Shown here piece after piece: positions 7,303 to 13,326 of a stretch of DNA of 13,386 nt. Made by a program: the position numbers and the translations under genes. A model generated the notes under the pieces. It made no database searches. It was not told the DNA's origin and saw only the letters and a program-made list of their open reading frames with translations. The first letter of the stretch is position 1. The number at the start of each line of letters is the position of its first letter. Origin of the DNA: Porphyrobacter sp. (GTDB taxonomy: Bacteria > Pseudomonadota > Alphaproteobacteria > Sphingomonadales > Sphingomonadaceae); contig JAGKSZ010000148.1 in the NCBI GenBank assembly GCA_018991295.1, forward strand, positions 1 through 13,386, written 5' to 3'.

Positions 7303-7684
7303 GGGGTTATGTGTGGTTCGGCGGACGAAGCGGCTTTCGACGGATGAGGAGAAGCGGTCGATCTGTGTTCAGACGACGGCCCCGGATGTGTCGGTTGCAC
7401 AGGTGGCGCGGCGGTATGCGCTGAATGCCAACATGATCTTCAAATGGCTGCGTGATGCACGTTATGCACCAGGATCAGCGCAAAGCGCTGTGGATGCGCC
7501 AGTATTCTTGCCTGTTGAGATTGTGAACCAAACGCGTTCAGACGCCTTCCGGCCCGTCTTGCCCAACAGCGTCTTGCCCGACTGCCTGCTTGAGATCGAG
7601 ATTACCGGTGGGCACCGTCTTCGGGTCAGTGGGGTCTATGATCCCGAGGCGTTGGCTCGGCTGATCCGTGGCCTGTCGGGATGA
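7301..7684 (+). CDS. tnpA: IS66 accessory protein TnpA
   Basis: A 127-residue protein whose N-terminal half holds a helix-turn-helix (SVAQVARRYALNANMIFKWL, residues 31-50). This is the typical TnpA/OrfA of IS66 elements, which is needed for transposition together with TnpB and TnpC. The start is set at ATG 7301; GTG 7292 in the same frame is possible. No clear ribosome-binding site is seen, and the start lies inside a 9-bp inverted repeat. The stop overlaps the tnpB start in ATGA, so the two are translationally coupled. Confidence 0.9.
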   Translation: MGLCVVRRTKRLSTDEEKRSICVQTTAPDVSVAQVARRYALNANMIFKWLRDARYAPGSAQSAVDAPVFLPVEIVNQTRSDAFRPVLPNSVLPDCLLEIEITGGHRLRVSGVYDPEALARLIRGLSG

Positions 7685-8028
7685 TCCCGGTTCCGATGAA
7701 TGCTCAGGTCTGGCTGGCAGCCGGGGTGACTGACATGCGCAAAGGCTTTGCGGCGCTGGCGGCTCAGGCCGAGCAGACGACAGCGCAGAACCCGTTCAGC
7801 GGTCATCTATTCGTGTTCCGGGGTCGACAGGGCGACCTGATCAAGGTCATCTGGTGGGATGGCCAAGGCGCATGCCTGTTTTCAAAGCGGTTGGAGAAGG
7901 GTCGGTTTGTCTGGCCCTCGGCAAAGGATGGTAAAGTCGCACTGACCCCTGCGCAGTTGGCGATGCTGCTGGAAGGGATTGACTGGCGGTTACCACTGCG
8001 GACGTGGCGGCCTTTGACGGCAGGATAA
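7681..8028 (+). CDS. tnpB: IS66 accessory protein TnpB
   Basis: A 115-residue protein of the IS66 Orf2/TnpB family, recognised from GVTDMRKGFAALAAQAEQ, FVFRGRQGDLIKVIWWDGQG and the ending that includes FVWP. Length and order match the family. It overlaps tnpA by 4 nt (ATGA). A hairpin separates it from tnpC. TnpB is an essential accessory factor of the element with no known catalytic motif. Confidence 0.93.
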   Translation: MIPVPMNAQVWLAAGVTDMRKGFAALAAQAEQTTAQNPFSGHLFVFRGRQGDLIKVIWWDGQGACLFSKRLEKGRFVWPSAKDGKVALTPAQLAMLLEGIDWRLPLRTWRPLTAG

Positions 8029-8029
8029 A

Positions 8030-8061
8030 TTGCGGGATCTGCGGTTTTGGGATTCCCGCAA
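8030..8061 (+). other. Hairpin between tnpB and tnpC
   Basis: TTGCGGGA (8030-8037) and TCCCGCAA (8054-8061) form a perfect 8-bp stem with a 16-nt loop, starting 2 nt after the tnpB stop. Only a short A/T stretch follows. It could act as an attenuator that lowers tnpC expression. Confidence 0.45.
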
Positions 8062-8086
8062 AAGCCTTGTTCTGCTATGATTAACC

Positions 8087-9583
8087 ATGCTGGATGTCAC
8101 CAGATCGCTGCCGGAAGACCCTACCGAACTGAGGGCGTTCACCACGCTTTTACTGGCCGAAGTGAAGGCGCAGGCGGTGTTGATCCAGAAGCTACAGCAC
8201 CAGTTGGCAGGCCATCGCGCGCATCGGTTCGGGGCATCCTCCGAGACGTCCGACCAGTTGCAACTGGCCTTGGAGATGTCGGAGATTGCAATCTCGACCC
8301 TGACGGCCAAGCTGCGCCTGCCCGATGATACCCCCGCCGACAAGCCGAAGCGCAAGCCGATCCCGGATCACATTCCGCGCATTGAAGTCGAGCTGACACC
8401 CGGCACCGCGGAGTGCGGCCAGTGCGGCGGTAAGTTACGCCGCCTTGGCGAAGATGTGACCGAAGAACTGGAATACGTCCCCGGCCGCTTCATCGTGAAC
8501 CGCATTGTTCGGCCCCGGATGGCCTGCTCGGGCTGCGATTGCTTCACCCAAGCTCCGCTGCCGTCGCGGCCGATCGAGCGCGGGCGTCCCGGTCCGGGCC
8601 TGCTGGCGCATGTGCTGGTCAACAAGTATGCCGATCACTTACCGCTCTACCGCCAAAGCCAGATCTTTGACCGCGAAGGGCTGGATCTGGATCGCTCGAC
8701 ACTGGCGGATTGGGTCGGCAAATCAACCGCCTTGCTGGAGCCGCTGGCTGACGCCATCGGGCGGCATGTGCTGGCGGGCGAGGCAATCTTTGCCGACGAC
8801 ACCCCGGTCGCCATGCTGGCTCCCGGAACCGGAAAGACCCAAACAGCGCGACTATGGGCTTACGGGCGCGATGAACGCCCCTGGGGCAGCGCCATCCCGC
8901 CCGCCAGCTGGTATCAGTTCTCGTCTGACCGCAAAGGCCAGCACCCCAAGGACCATCTGTCCAAATATACCGGCTGGATGCACGCCGACGGCTATGCCGG
9001 GTTTGAGGATCTCTATCGATCCGGCGAGATACGCGAGGTTGCCTGCCTGGCCCATGTCCGGCGCAAGTTCGTCGATGTGCATAAGGCGCAGGGATCAGCC
9101 ATTGCCGACGAGGCCATCACGCGGATTGCTCAGCTTTATGCGGTCGAAAAGGTCGCACGAGGGTTGGTCCCGGACCAGAGGGCGGAGATCAGGCAAGCTG
9201 AAGCCAAACCTGCCTTCGACAGCCTCGAAGCTTGGCTGAACACCCAACTTGATGACATATCTGGCAAAAGCCCGCTGGCAGCAGCAATCCGTTACGGCCT
9301 GACCCGCATGGCACGCCTTCGCCACTATCTCGATCACGGCATTCTGGAGATCGACAACAACACCGCCGAACGCGCGATGCGCTCCGTCGCGTTGGGTCGT
9401 AAGAACTACCTCTTTGTGGGATCGCAAACAGGCGGGAAATCCGCCGCCATCGCCTACACCCTGATCGAAACCGCCAAACTCAACCGCATTGATCCGCAGG
9501 CATGGCTCGCCGATACACTGGGTCGCATCGCGGACCACAAAATCAACCGGATCGATGATCTGCTGCCATGGAACGCAAGATAA
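8087..9583 (+). CDS. tnpC: IS66 transposase TnpC
   Basis: A full-length 498-residue DDE transposase. Order of parts: an N-terminal coiled-coil/leucine-rich region with KLQHQLAGHRAHRFGASSE (about 35-53), a zinc-finger-like pair CGQC (110-113) and CSGC (147-150), then the catalytic core. The acidic triad is likely Asp238 (FADDTPV), Asp301 (HADGYAGF) and Glu428 (DNNTAERAMRS). The C-terminal signature RKNYLFVGSQTGG and the IS66_C tail RIDPQAWLADTL are also present. No frameshift or stop is seen, so the element should be capable of movement. The start at ATG 8087 has no good Shine-Dalgarno site, which fits low expression. It is not overlapped with tnpB, being 58 nt away. Confidence 0.96.
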   Translation: MLDVTRSLPEDPTELRAFTTLLLAEVKAQAVLIQKLQHQLAGHRAHRFGASSETSDQLQLALEMSEIAISTLTAKLRLPDDTPADKPKRKPIPDHIPRIEVELTPGTAECGQCGGKLRRLGEDVTEELEYVPGRFIVNRIVRPRMACSGCDCFTQAPLPSRPIERGRPGPGLLAHVLVNKYADHLPLYRQSQIFDREGLDLDRSTLADWVGKSTALLEPLADAIGRHVLAGEAIFADDTPVAMLAPGTGKTQTARLWAYGRDERPWGSAIPPASWYQFSSDRKGQHPKDHLSKYTGWMHADGYAGFEDLYRSGEIREVACLAHVRRKFVDVHKAQGSAIADEAITRIAQLYAVEKVARGLVPDQRAEIRQAEAKPAFDSLEAWLNTQLDDISGKSPLAAAIRYGLTRMARLRHYLDHGILEIDNNTAERAMRSVALGRKNYLFVGSQTGGKSAAIAYTLIETAKLNRIDPQAWLADTLGRIADHKINRIDDLLPWNAR

Positions 9584-9606
9584 CTGCGGTCACGCCGGAC
9601 GCTTAC
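9584..9606. repeat. IS66 right terminal inverted repeat
   Basis: It ends GCCGGACGCTTAC, the exact inverse of the first 13 bp of the left repeat. It starts directly after the tnpC stop codon and abuts the interrupted reading frame downstream of dsrE. Confidence 0.9.
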
Positions 9607-9679
9607 CCAAGCCTGCAAAACAGTTCTGCCCCTTCAATCGAGCGGCCGCCAGTTCCGCCAAAGTCAGCATCCCGGCCAT
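9590..9679 (-). pseudogene. Start of a gene after dsrE, cut off by IS66
   Basis: An ATG at 9679-9677 overlaps the dsrE stop in TGATG, the same tight coupling used in the rest of this operon. The frame starts MAGMLTLAELAAARLKGQ, continues NCFAGL to the IS end at 9607, and then runs a few codons into the terminal repeat to a TGA at 9592-9590. Only about 24 codons are native. The product is not recognised. It may also be a chance frame, but its position at the end of a run of overlapping genes favours a truncated fourth gene. Confidence 0.4.
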
Positions 9680-10032
9680 CAGAACACCAGAACCTTGTCC
9701 GCTGCCAGTGTCGCCTCGGCAAGTTCATCCATGGTCGACCGGGTTGCCCCTTGCATCATGTCCGTGATGGTCAACCCCCGTGCATCCATGCAGGTGCCGC
9801 ACATCAGCACCCGGCCCTTGGCCGACAGAACGCGGTCCAGCATCCGCTCGACGTTGTAAAAGCCTTCAGGCGTCTTCTGTCCCGCCTTGGCGCAAAGCAC
9901 AGCATCGGCCATCAGGAAGACGGTGACATCACCCTCGGGATCGTGCTTGGCCAGCGCATGAGCCATGCGCAAGCCGTTGAAGCTGCGCTCGGTGCCGTAG
10001 GACGGGTCGTTCAGGATCAGGAGGTGTTTCAT
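9679..10032 (-). CDS. DsrE/YchN-family sulfur-relay protein
   Basis: A 117-residue cytosolic protein of the DsrE/F-like fold, starting MKHLLILNDPSYGTERSFNG. The family carries persulfide sulfur on a conserved Cys. Here Cys residues lie in VLMCGTCMDARG (about 75-86), and Cys47 lies in DAVLCAKAGQKTP. The natural end ADKVLVF is present, so the protein is complete. ATG 10032 overlaps the MFS stop by 4 nt (ATGA). The same frame is open for about 900 nt further upstream, but that stretch lies inside the MFS gene and shows no family homology. Acting with the metallo-beta-lactamase protein, it may carry sulfane sulfur; the exact partner is not known. Confidence 0.9.
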   Translation of the reverse strand: MKHLLILNDPSYGTERSFNGLRMAHALAKHDPEGDVTVFLMADAVLCAKAGQKTPEGFYNVERMLDRVLSAKGRVLMCGTCMDARGLTITDMMQGATRSTMDELAEATLAADKVLVF

Positions 10033-11357
10033 GTGGTGGCCCCTTGAGGTGCGGGGTTCAGACGGGGATGGGTTTCTTCGCCCCACCAGAGCAGCAAGGC
10101 ACCCGAGGCGAACATCGACAGCGCCACGAACCAGAACGCAGCCTCGGTCGAGCCATAGAAATGTGCGGTCAGCCCCAGGCCAAGCGCGCCGATGCCATAG
10201 CCCAGATCGCGCCAGAACCGGTAAATCCCGATGGCCGATCCGCGCCAGGTGGGGGGAGTGATGTCTGCAACTGCCGCCGACAGGTTGGGATAGAGCAGCG
10301 CCATGCCAAAGCCGGTGACGGCGGCAGAGACAGACCACCAGGCCGCCCCTTGCCCCAGCACGATCATCGCCACTCCCGCGCCGCAGATCCACATGCCAAG
10401 CACGTTCGGCCACAGCCGCCCGACATGATCCGACAGCCGCCCGGTGAAGAGCTGCGATCCCCCCCAGACCAGACCGTACCAGCCGACGATCCAGCCGATA
10501 TCGGGCAGGCTGACGCCCCGGGCGATCAGGAATACCGGAAGGATCACCCAGACGAACGCATCGACGAACTTTTCGACCAGCCCGGCCTGTGACACCGCCG
10601 CAAGCCGGCTGTCGCGCCATGACATCAGCGCGAACACCTCCCATGTCGTGGGATGGTCCGGAACGCCTTGCGGATACCGCGGACGATAAGCCCCCATAGC
10701 GCCACCGGCCTTGTGCCGCGCAGCTTCGGATTTTGCCCAAGGCAAGGTATCCTTGACCCAGACCAGCGTCAGCACCAAGGCCAGCGCAATCACCACGCCG
10801 CCAAAGACCAGGAGCCCCAGCCGCGCACCCCAGGCACTGGCGGCATAGGCCGTGATGATCCCGGCCAACGCCACGCCGACGTAGCCTGCAAACTCGTTCA
10901 GCCCCAGCGTCAACCCGCGCTGATCGGCCCGCGTGAAATCCAGCTTGGACGTCTGGGTCATCGACCAGCACAGCCCCTGATTGACGCCAAGGAGCACTGT
11001 GGCCGCCACGATCCAGCCCCAGCTTGGGGCGAGATAAATCATCACCGGAATGGGAATCGCAGCGATCCAGCCCAAGAGCAGCACCCGCTTGCGCCCGATC
11101 CGCTCGGACAGCCGACCTGCGACGAAGTTCAGCACGCCCTTGACCACGCCGAACGCGACCACGAAGGCGGTCAGCAGCAGGAACGATCCCTTGGCCACGC
11201 CGAATTCGGTTTCGGCAAGGGCCGGAACCACCGTGCGCATCATGCCAAGCGCAAAGCCCACCAGCAAAACCTGGATCAGCTGATGCACGAACTGCGTCAG
11301 GTTTTCCTGAATACCCAGCGACAGCCCTGCGTCGGCATCAGGGGCCGGGGCAGTCAT
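10029..11357 (-). CDS. MFS permease in a sulfur-detoxification operon
   Basis: A 442-residue major facilitator superfamily protein with about 12 hydrophobic segments in two halves. The cytoplasmic loop motif A is seen as GRLSERIGRKRVLLLG (81-96), with a matching loop GRLSDHVGRLWPNVLG in the second half. A polar linker (KSEAARHKAGG region) lies in the middle. It overlaps the upstream metallo-beta-lactamase gene and the downstream dsrE gene by 4 nt each (ATGA). The substrate cannot be told from the sequence. Export of a sulfur oxyanion such as sulfite or thiosulfate made by the upstream dioxygenase is a reasonable guess from context only. The gene is intact. Confidence 0.88.
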   Translation of the reverse strand: MTAPAPDADAGLSLGIQENLTQFVHQLIQVLLVGFALGMMRTVVPALAETEFGVAKGSFLLLTAFVVAFGVVKGVLNFVAGRLSERIGRKRVLLLGWIAAIPIPVMIYLAPSWGWIVAATVLLGVNQGLCWSMTQTSKLDFTRADQRGLTLGLNEFAGYVGVALAGIITAYAASAWGARLGLLVFGGVVIALALVLTLVWVKDTLPWAKSEAARHKAGGAMGAYRPRYPQGVPDHPTTWEVFALMSWRDSRLAAVSQAGLVEKFVDAFVWVILPVFLIARGVSLPDIGWIVGWYGLVWGGSQLFTGRLSDHVGRLWPNVLGMWICGAGVAMIVLGQGAAWWSVSAAVTGFGMALLYPNLSAAVADITPPTWRGSAIGIYRFWRDLGYGIGALGLGLTAHFYGSTEAAFWFVALSMFASGALLLWWGEETHPRLNPAPQGATT

Positions 11358-12094
11358 TCTGCCGCTGCCGACTGACCCGCATTCACGGCACGGGTCTGCG
11401 CAGCACTCGGCGGCGGCGGCGGAATGTCAGCGACCATCATCTGCACGAACGCGGCTTCATCCTCTACCCTGAAGGCCCGGTTGTGTCGCTTCTCAAAACC
11501 GATGGTCGATGTCGGCTTGCCACTTAAGGAGCGGCCACAGACCGATCCCGAATAGGCGCCCGGCAGTACCTCGAGCCAGTCCGGAAGAGCTTTGAGGGCC
11601 TGCACGCTTTGAAAGAGGTCGCGCGCGCCCGCCTCGGCGCTGGTGGCCAGTTCCGTGCGGCCCAGATCGCCCACCATCAACGTGTGCCCGGTTAAAATGA
11701 ACCACGGGTCCTCGGACCGGGTGCGGTCGGTCACGACCAGAGAGATGTGTTCCGGTGTATGGCCCGGCGTGTGCATGACCCGGATGACCACGTTGCCAAG
11801 TTCCAGCACATCGCCATCCCGTACGCCCTTGAAGGCATAGCTGGCGGCAGCATCTGCGTGCAGCACATATTGCGCCCCCGCCGCTTCGGCCAATGCACGC
11901 CCGGTTGAGAGGTGATCAGCGTGCAGATGCGTGTCGATCACGTAGAGGATCCGCATCCCGGTTGCCTCGGCAGCCGCCAGATACGGGGCAATGTCGCCCA
12001 CCGGATCAACCACGGCACCGGCGGACTTGCCGCCGCACCCCAAGAGATAGGATGCAGCGACGGGATCGGTGTGCAGGAACTGGCGCAGGATCAT
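11354..12094 (-). CDS. ETHE1-like metallo-beta-lactamase protein with altered metal site
   Basis: A 246-residue metallo-beta-lactamase-fold protein related to persulfide dioxygenases. The first motif is intact: THLHADH, residues 55-61. His112 in TPGHTPEH is also kept. The Asp expected in TGDxLxxGD is a His (His137 in LTGHTLMVGDLGRTE). The His expected in the P-[AG]-H loop is an Ala (LPGAYSGSVCG, about 178-187). The end GKPTSTIGFEKRHN is kept, followed by a Pro/Ala-rich tail. It may be a three-His variant of the persulfide dioxygenase or a binding protein without that activity. The start at ATG 12094 has GGGAG 6 nt upstream. It is the first gene of the operon with the MFS and dsrE genes, under the divergent ArsR-rhodanese regulator. 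Confidence 0.86.
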   Translation of the reverse strand: MILRQFLHTDPVAASYLLGCGGKSAGAVVDPVGDIAPYLAAAEATGMRILYVIDTHLHADHLSTGRALAEAAGAQYVLHADAAASYAFKGVRDGDVLELGNVVIRVMHTPGHTPEHISLVVTDRTRSEDPWFILTGHTLMVGDLGRTELATSAEAGARDLFQSVQALKALPDWLEVLPGAYSGSVCGRSLSGKPTSTIGFEKRHNRAFRVEDEAAFVQMMVADIPPPPPSAAQTRAVNAGQSAAAE

Positions 12095-12128
12095 GATGGT
12101 CTCCCGGATGCGGACGGGCGGGATGCAC

Positions 12129-12157
12129 TTGCATTACGGGCCGTCACGTTTTATAAT
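12129..12157 (+). promoter_or_regulatory. Sigma-70-like promoter of the ArsR-rhodanese gene
   Basis: TTGCAT at 12129-12134 and a perfect TATAAT at 12152-12157 are separated by 17 nt. The -10 box overlaps the left arm of the operator palindrome, so the regulator would control its own gene. On the other strand, TTCAAT and TATAAA separated by 16 nt in the same region could serve the metallo-beta-lactamase operon. Confidence 0.6.
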
Positions 12158-12174
12158 CAACTGATCTATTGATT
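12155..12174. promoter_or_regulatory. Operator palindrome AATCAA-N8-TTGATT
   Basis: A perfect 6-bp inverted repeat with an 8-nt spacer lies in the AT-rich divergent intergenic region, over the TATAAT box. Size and spacing fit an ArsR-family dimer; the sulfide-responsive ArsR protein SqrR also uses an N8-spaced AT-rich palindrome. Binding by the neighbouring regulator is inferred. Confidence 0.6.
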
Positions 12175-12197
12175 GAATTAGCGTGGAGAAGACGTGC

Positions 12198-12860
12198 ATG
12201 TCAATGGGCCCGAAGCAGGCCATCCTTGCAGAGTTCGCCGGTGTCGCGCGCGCCTTGGGGCACGCGCATAGGCTGGAGCTGCTGGAGCATCTCGGTCAGG
12301 GTGAACGCGGGGTCGATGCCTTGGCCGCCCGTGTTGGGCTGTCGCTTGCCAATGCGTCCCAGCACCTGCAACAGCTACGCCGCGCCGGGCTTGTTGCAAA
12401 CCGGCGGGATGGCAAGTTCATCTACTACCGGCTGGCCGATGACGGGGTGACAGACCTTCTGACCGCGCTGCGCCGTCAGTCCGAGCGCAACCTGGCCGAG
12501 GTCGACCGTATCCGGCGCGGCTACTTCGCTGACCGCGACAGCTTTGAGCCGGTGTCGCGTGAAGATCTTCTCGAACGGGTCGCAAGCGGTCTTGTGACTG
12601 TGCTGGACGTCAGACCGCAGGACGAATTCGGGCAGGGGCATCTGCCCGGCGCCGTCAACATCCCGTTGGGCGAATTGCAGGACCGGCTGGCCGAACTTGA
12701 TCCCGACCGCGAGGTGATCGCTTATTGTCGTGGGGCCTATTGCGTTTTCGCCTTCGAAGCCGTGGCTGCCCTGCGCGCGCAAGGGCGTCCGGCGCGGCGG
12801 CTGGTCGATGGATTTCCAGAGTGGAAAGCGGCTGGTCTCCCGGTCGCAACCTCATTCTGA
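12198..12860 (+). CDS. ArsR-family regulator fused to a rhodanese domain
   Basis: A 220-residue one-component regulator. Residues 8-95 form an ArsR-type winged helix with the recognition helix around LSLANASQHLQQLRRAGLV (48-66) and the wing RRDGKFIYYRL. Residues 115-220 form a rhodanese domain with LDVRPQDEFGQGHLPGA and the active loop CRGAYC (Cys177, Cys182). The ArsR part has no Cys and no ELCVC-type metal motif, so it should not sense metals. Sulfane sulfur sensed through the rhodanese Cys is the likely signal, which is an inference. The start at ATG 12198 has GGAG 9 nt upstream; GTG 12183 would be an extension. It is divergent from the metallo-beta-lactamase/MFS/dsrE operon, with a shared operator between them. 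Confidence 0.9.
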   Translation: MSMGPKQAILAEFAGVARALGHAHRLELLEHLGQGERGVDALAARVGLSLANASQHLQQLRRAGLVANRRDGKFIYYRLADDGVTDLLTALRRQSERNLAEVDRIRRGYFADRDSFEPVSREDLLERVASGLVTVLDVRPQDEFGQGHLPGAVNIPLGELQDRLAELDPDREVIAYCRGAYCVFAFEAVAALRAQGRPARRLVDGFPEWKAAGLPVATSF

Positions 12861-12981
12861 GGCGGGTGTGGGCGCGGCTCGCTGACTGAAGCCAGCACGA
12901 TGCGCAAGGCCAAGAACGGCGTGCACATCCAAAAACGATCACTGCGTGTCGGTGTTGCTTCTGCAGATAGCGGCGCCAACT

Positions 12982-13000
12982 ATGATCTTCGGATCATTTT
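12982..13000 (+). terminator. Possible terminator or operator hairpin with TTCG loop
   Basis: ATGATC-TTCG-GATCAT is a perfect 6-bp stem with a TTCG tetraloop followed by TTT. It lies about 120 nt after the regulator stop and before the hipB promoter. The stem is AT-rich. TATGATC occurs again 28 nt further on (13009), so it may instead be part of a binding site. The rest of 12861-12980 shows nothing I recognise. Confidence 0.4.
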
Positions 13001-13024
13001 AGCACTTTATGATCTAGCCGGGAT

Positions 13025-13054
13025 ATTGACAGTCAATGATCCAAACGTCATATT
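13025..13054 (+). promoter_or_regulatory. hipBA promoter with overlapping palindrome
   Basis: A consensus -35 TTGACA (13026-13031) is followed after 17 nt by CATATT (13049-13054). The palindrome ATTGAC-A-GTCAAT (13025-13037) covers the -35 box, which fits autorepression by the antitoxin. It differs from the E. coli HipB operator TATCC-N8-GGATA. Confidence 0.6.
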
Positions 13055-13074
13055 CTGGCGAAAAGGATCACCTG

Positions 13075-13326
13075 ATGGACCGGATCGCTCGCACCACAAA
13101 GGACCTCGGCAATGTCCTGCGCGAGGCAAGGAAGATCCAGAACCTGACCCAGGCCGACCTCGCTGCGCGCGCCGGCATCTGGCAGCGCACGGTGTCCAAC
13201 ATCGAGACCAGCGCCAGCGGGGCAAAGGTCGACACGATTTTCGATCTGCTCGCCGCCCTCGATCTCGAGCTGCACATCGTCCCACGCAGCAAGATGACGC
13301 CTGGCGATCTTGAGGACATTTTCTGA
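13075..13326 (+). CDS. hipB: HipB-like XRE-family antitoxin
   Basis: An 83-residue DNA-binding antitoxin with an XRE/Cro helix-turn-helix at about residues 12-65 (LREARKIQNLTQADLAARAG, then WQRTVSNIE). The start at ATG 13075 has AAGGA 7 nt upstream (13063-13067); the in-frame ATG 13036 would lie within the promoter and is rejected. The C-terminal part DLELHIVPR is typical of HipB proteins. The stop overlaps the next ATG by one base (TGATG). It should neutralise the HipA-type kinase and repress its own promoter. Confidence 0.88.
   Translation: MDRIARTTKDLGNVLREARKIQNLTQADLAARAGIWQRTVSNIETSASGAKVDTIFDLLAALDLELHIVPRSKMTPGDLEDIF

Larger units (their letters stand above)
7228..9606 (+). mobile_element. 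Complete IS66-family insertion sequence
   Basis: A 2379-bp element bounded by GTAAGCGTCCGGC at the left and its inverse at the right; 19 of the outermost 23 positions match. The ends GTAA...TTAC are those of the IS66 family. It carries tnpA, tnpB and tnpC in the usual order, all with intact frames. The 8 bp outside the left end (CTTGCAAG) and the right end (CCAAGCCT) are not identical, so no target duplication is left. Confidence 0.93.

Noticed and set aside
8505..9239. 244-residue + frame inside tnpC
   Set aside because: It is the transposase gene read in another frame, without motifs.
7219..9618. GCTTGCAA left of IS66 and GCCTGCAA (9611-9618) right of it as a mutated target duplication
   Set aside because: Seven of eight bases agree, but the right copy lies several bases beyond the terminal repeat, so it does not abut the IS end as a true duplication must.
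10033..10971. N-terminal extension of DsrE to a 430-residue protein
   Set aside because: The added part is the MFS gene read in another frame; the DsrE fold starts exactly at the ATGA overlap at 10032.
10044..11375. Long + strand frames opposite the MFS gene
   Set aside because: Composition is Arg/Gln/His-rich, as expected for the antisense of hydrophobic codons in GC-rich DNA.
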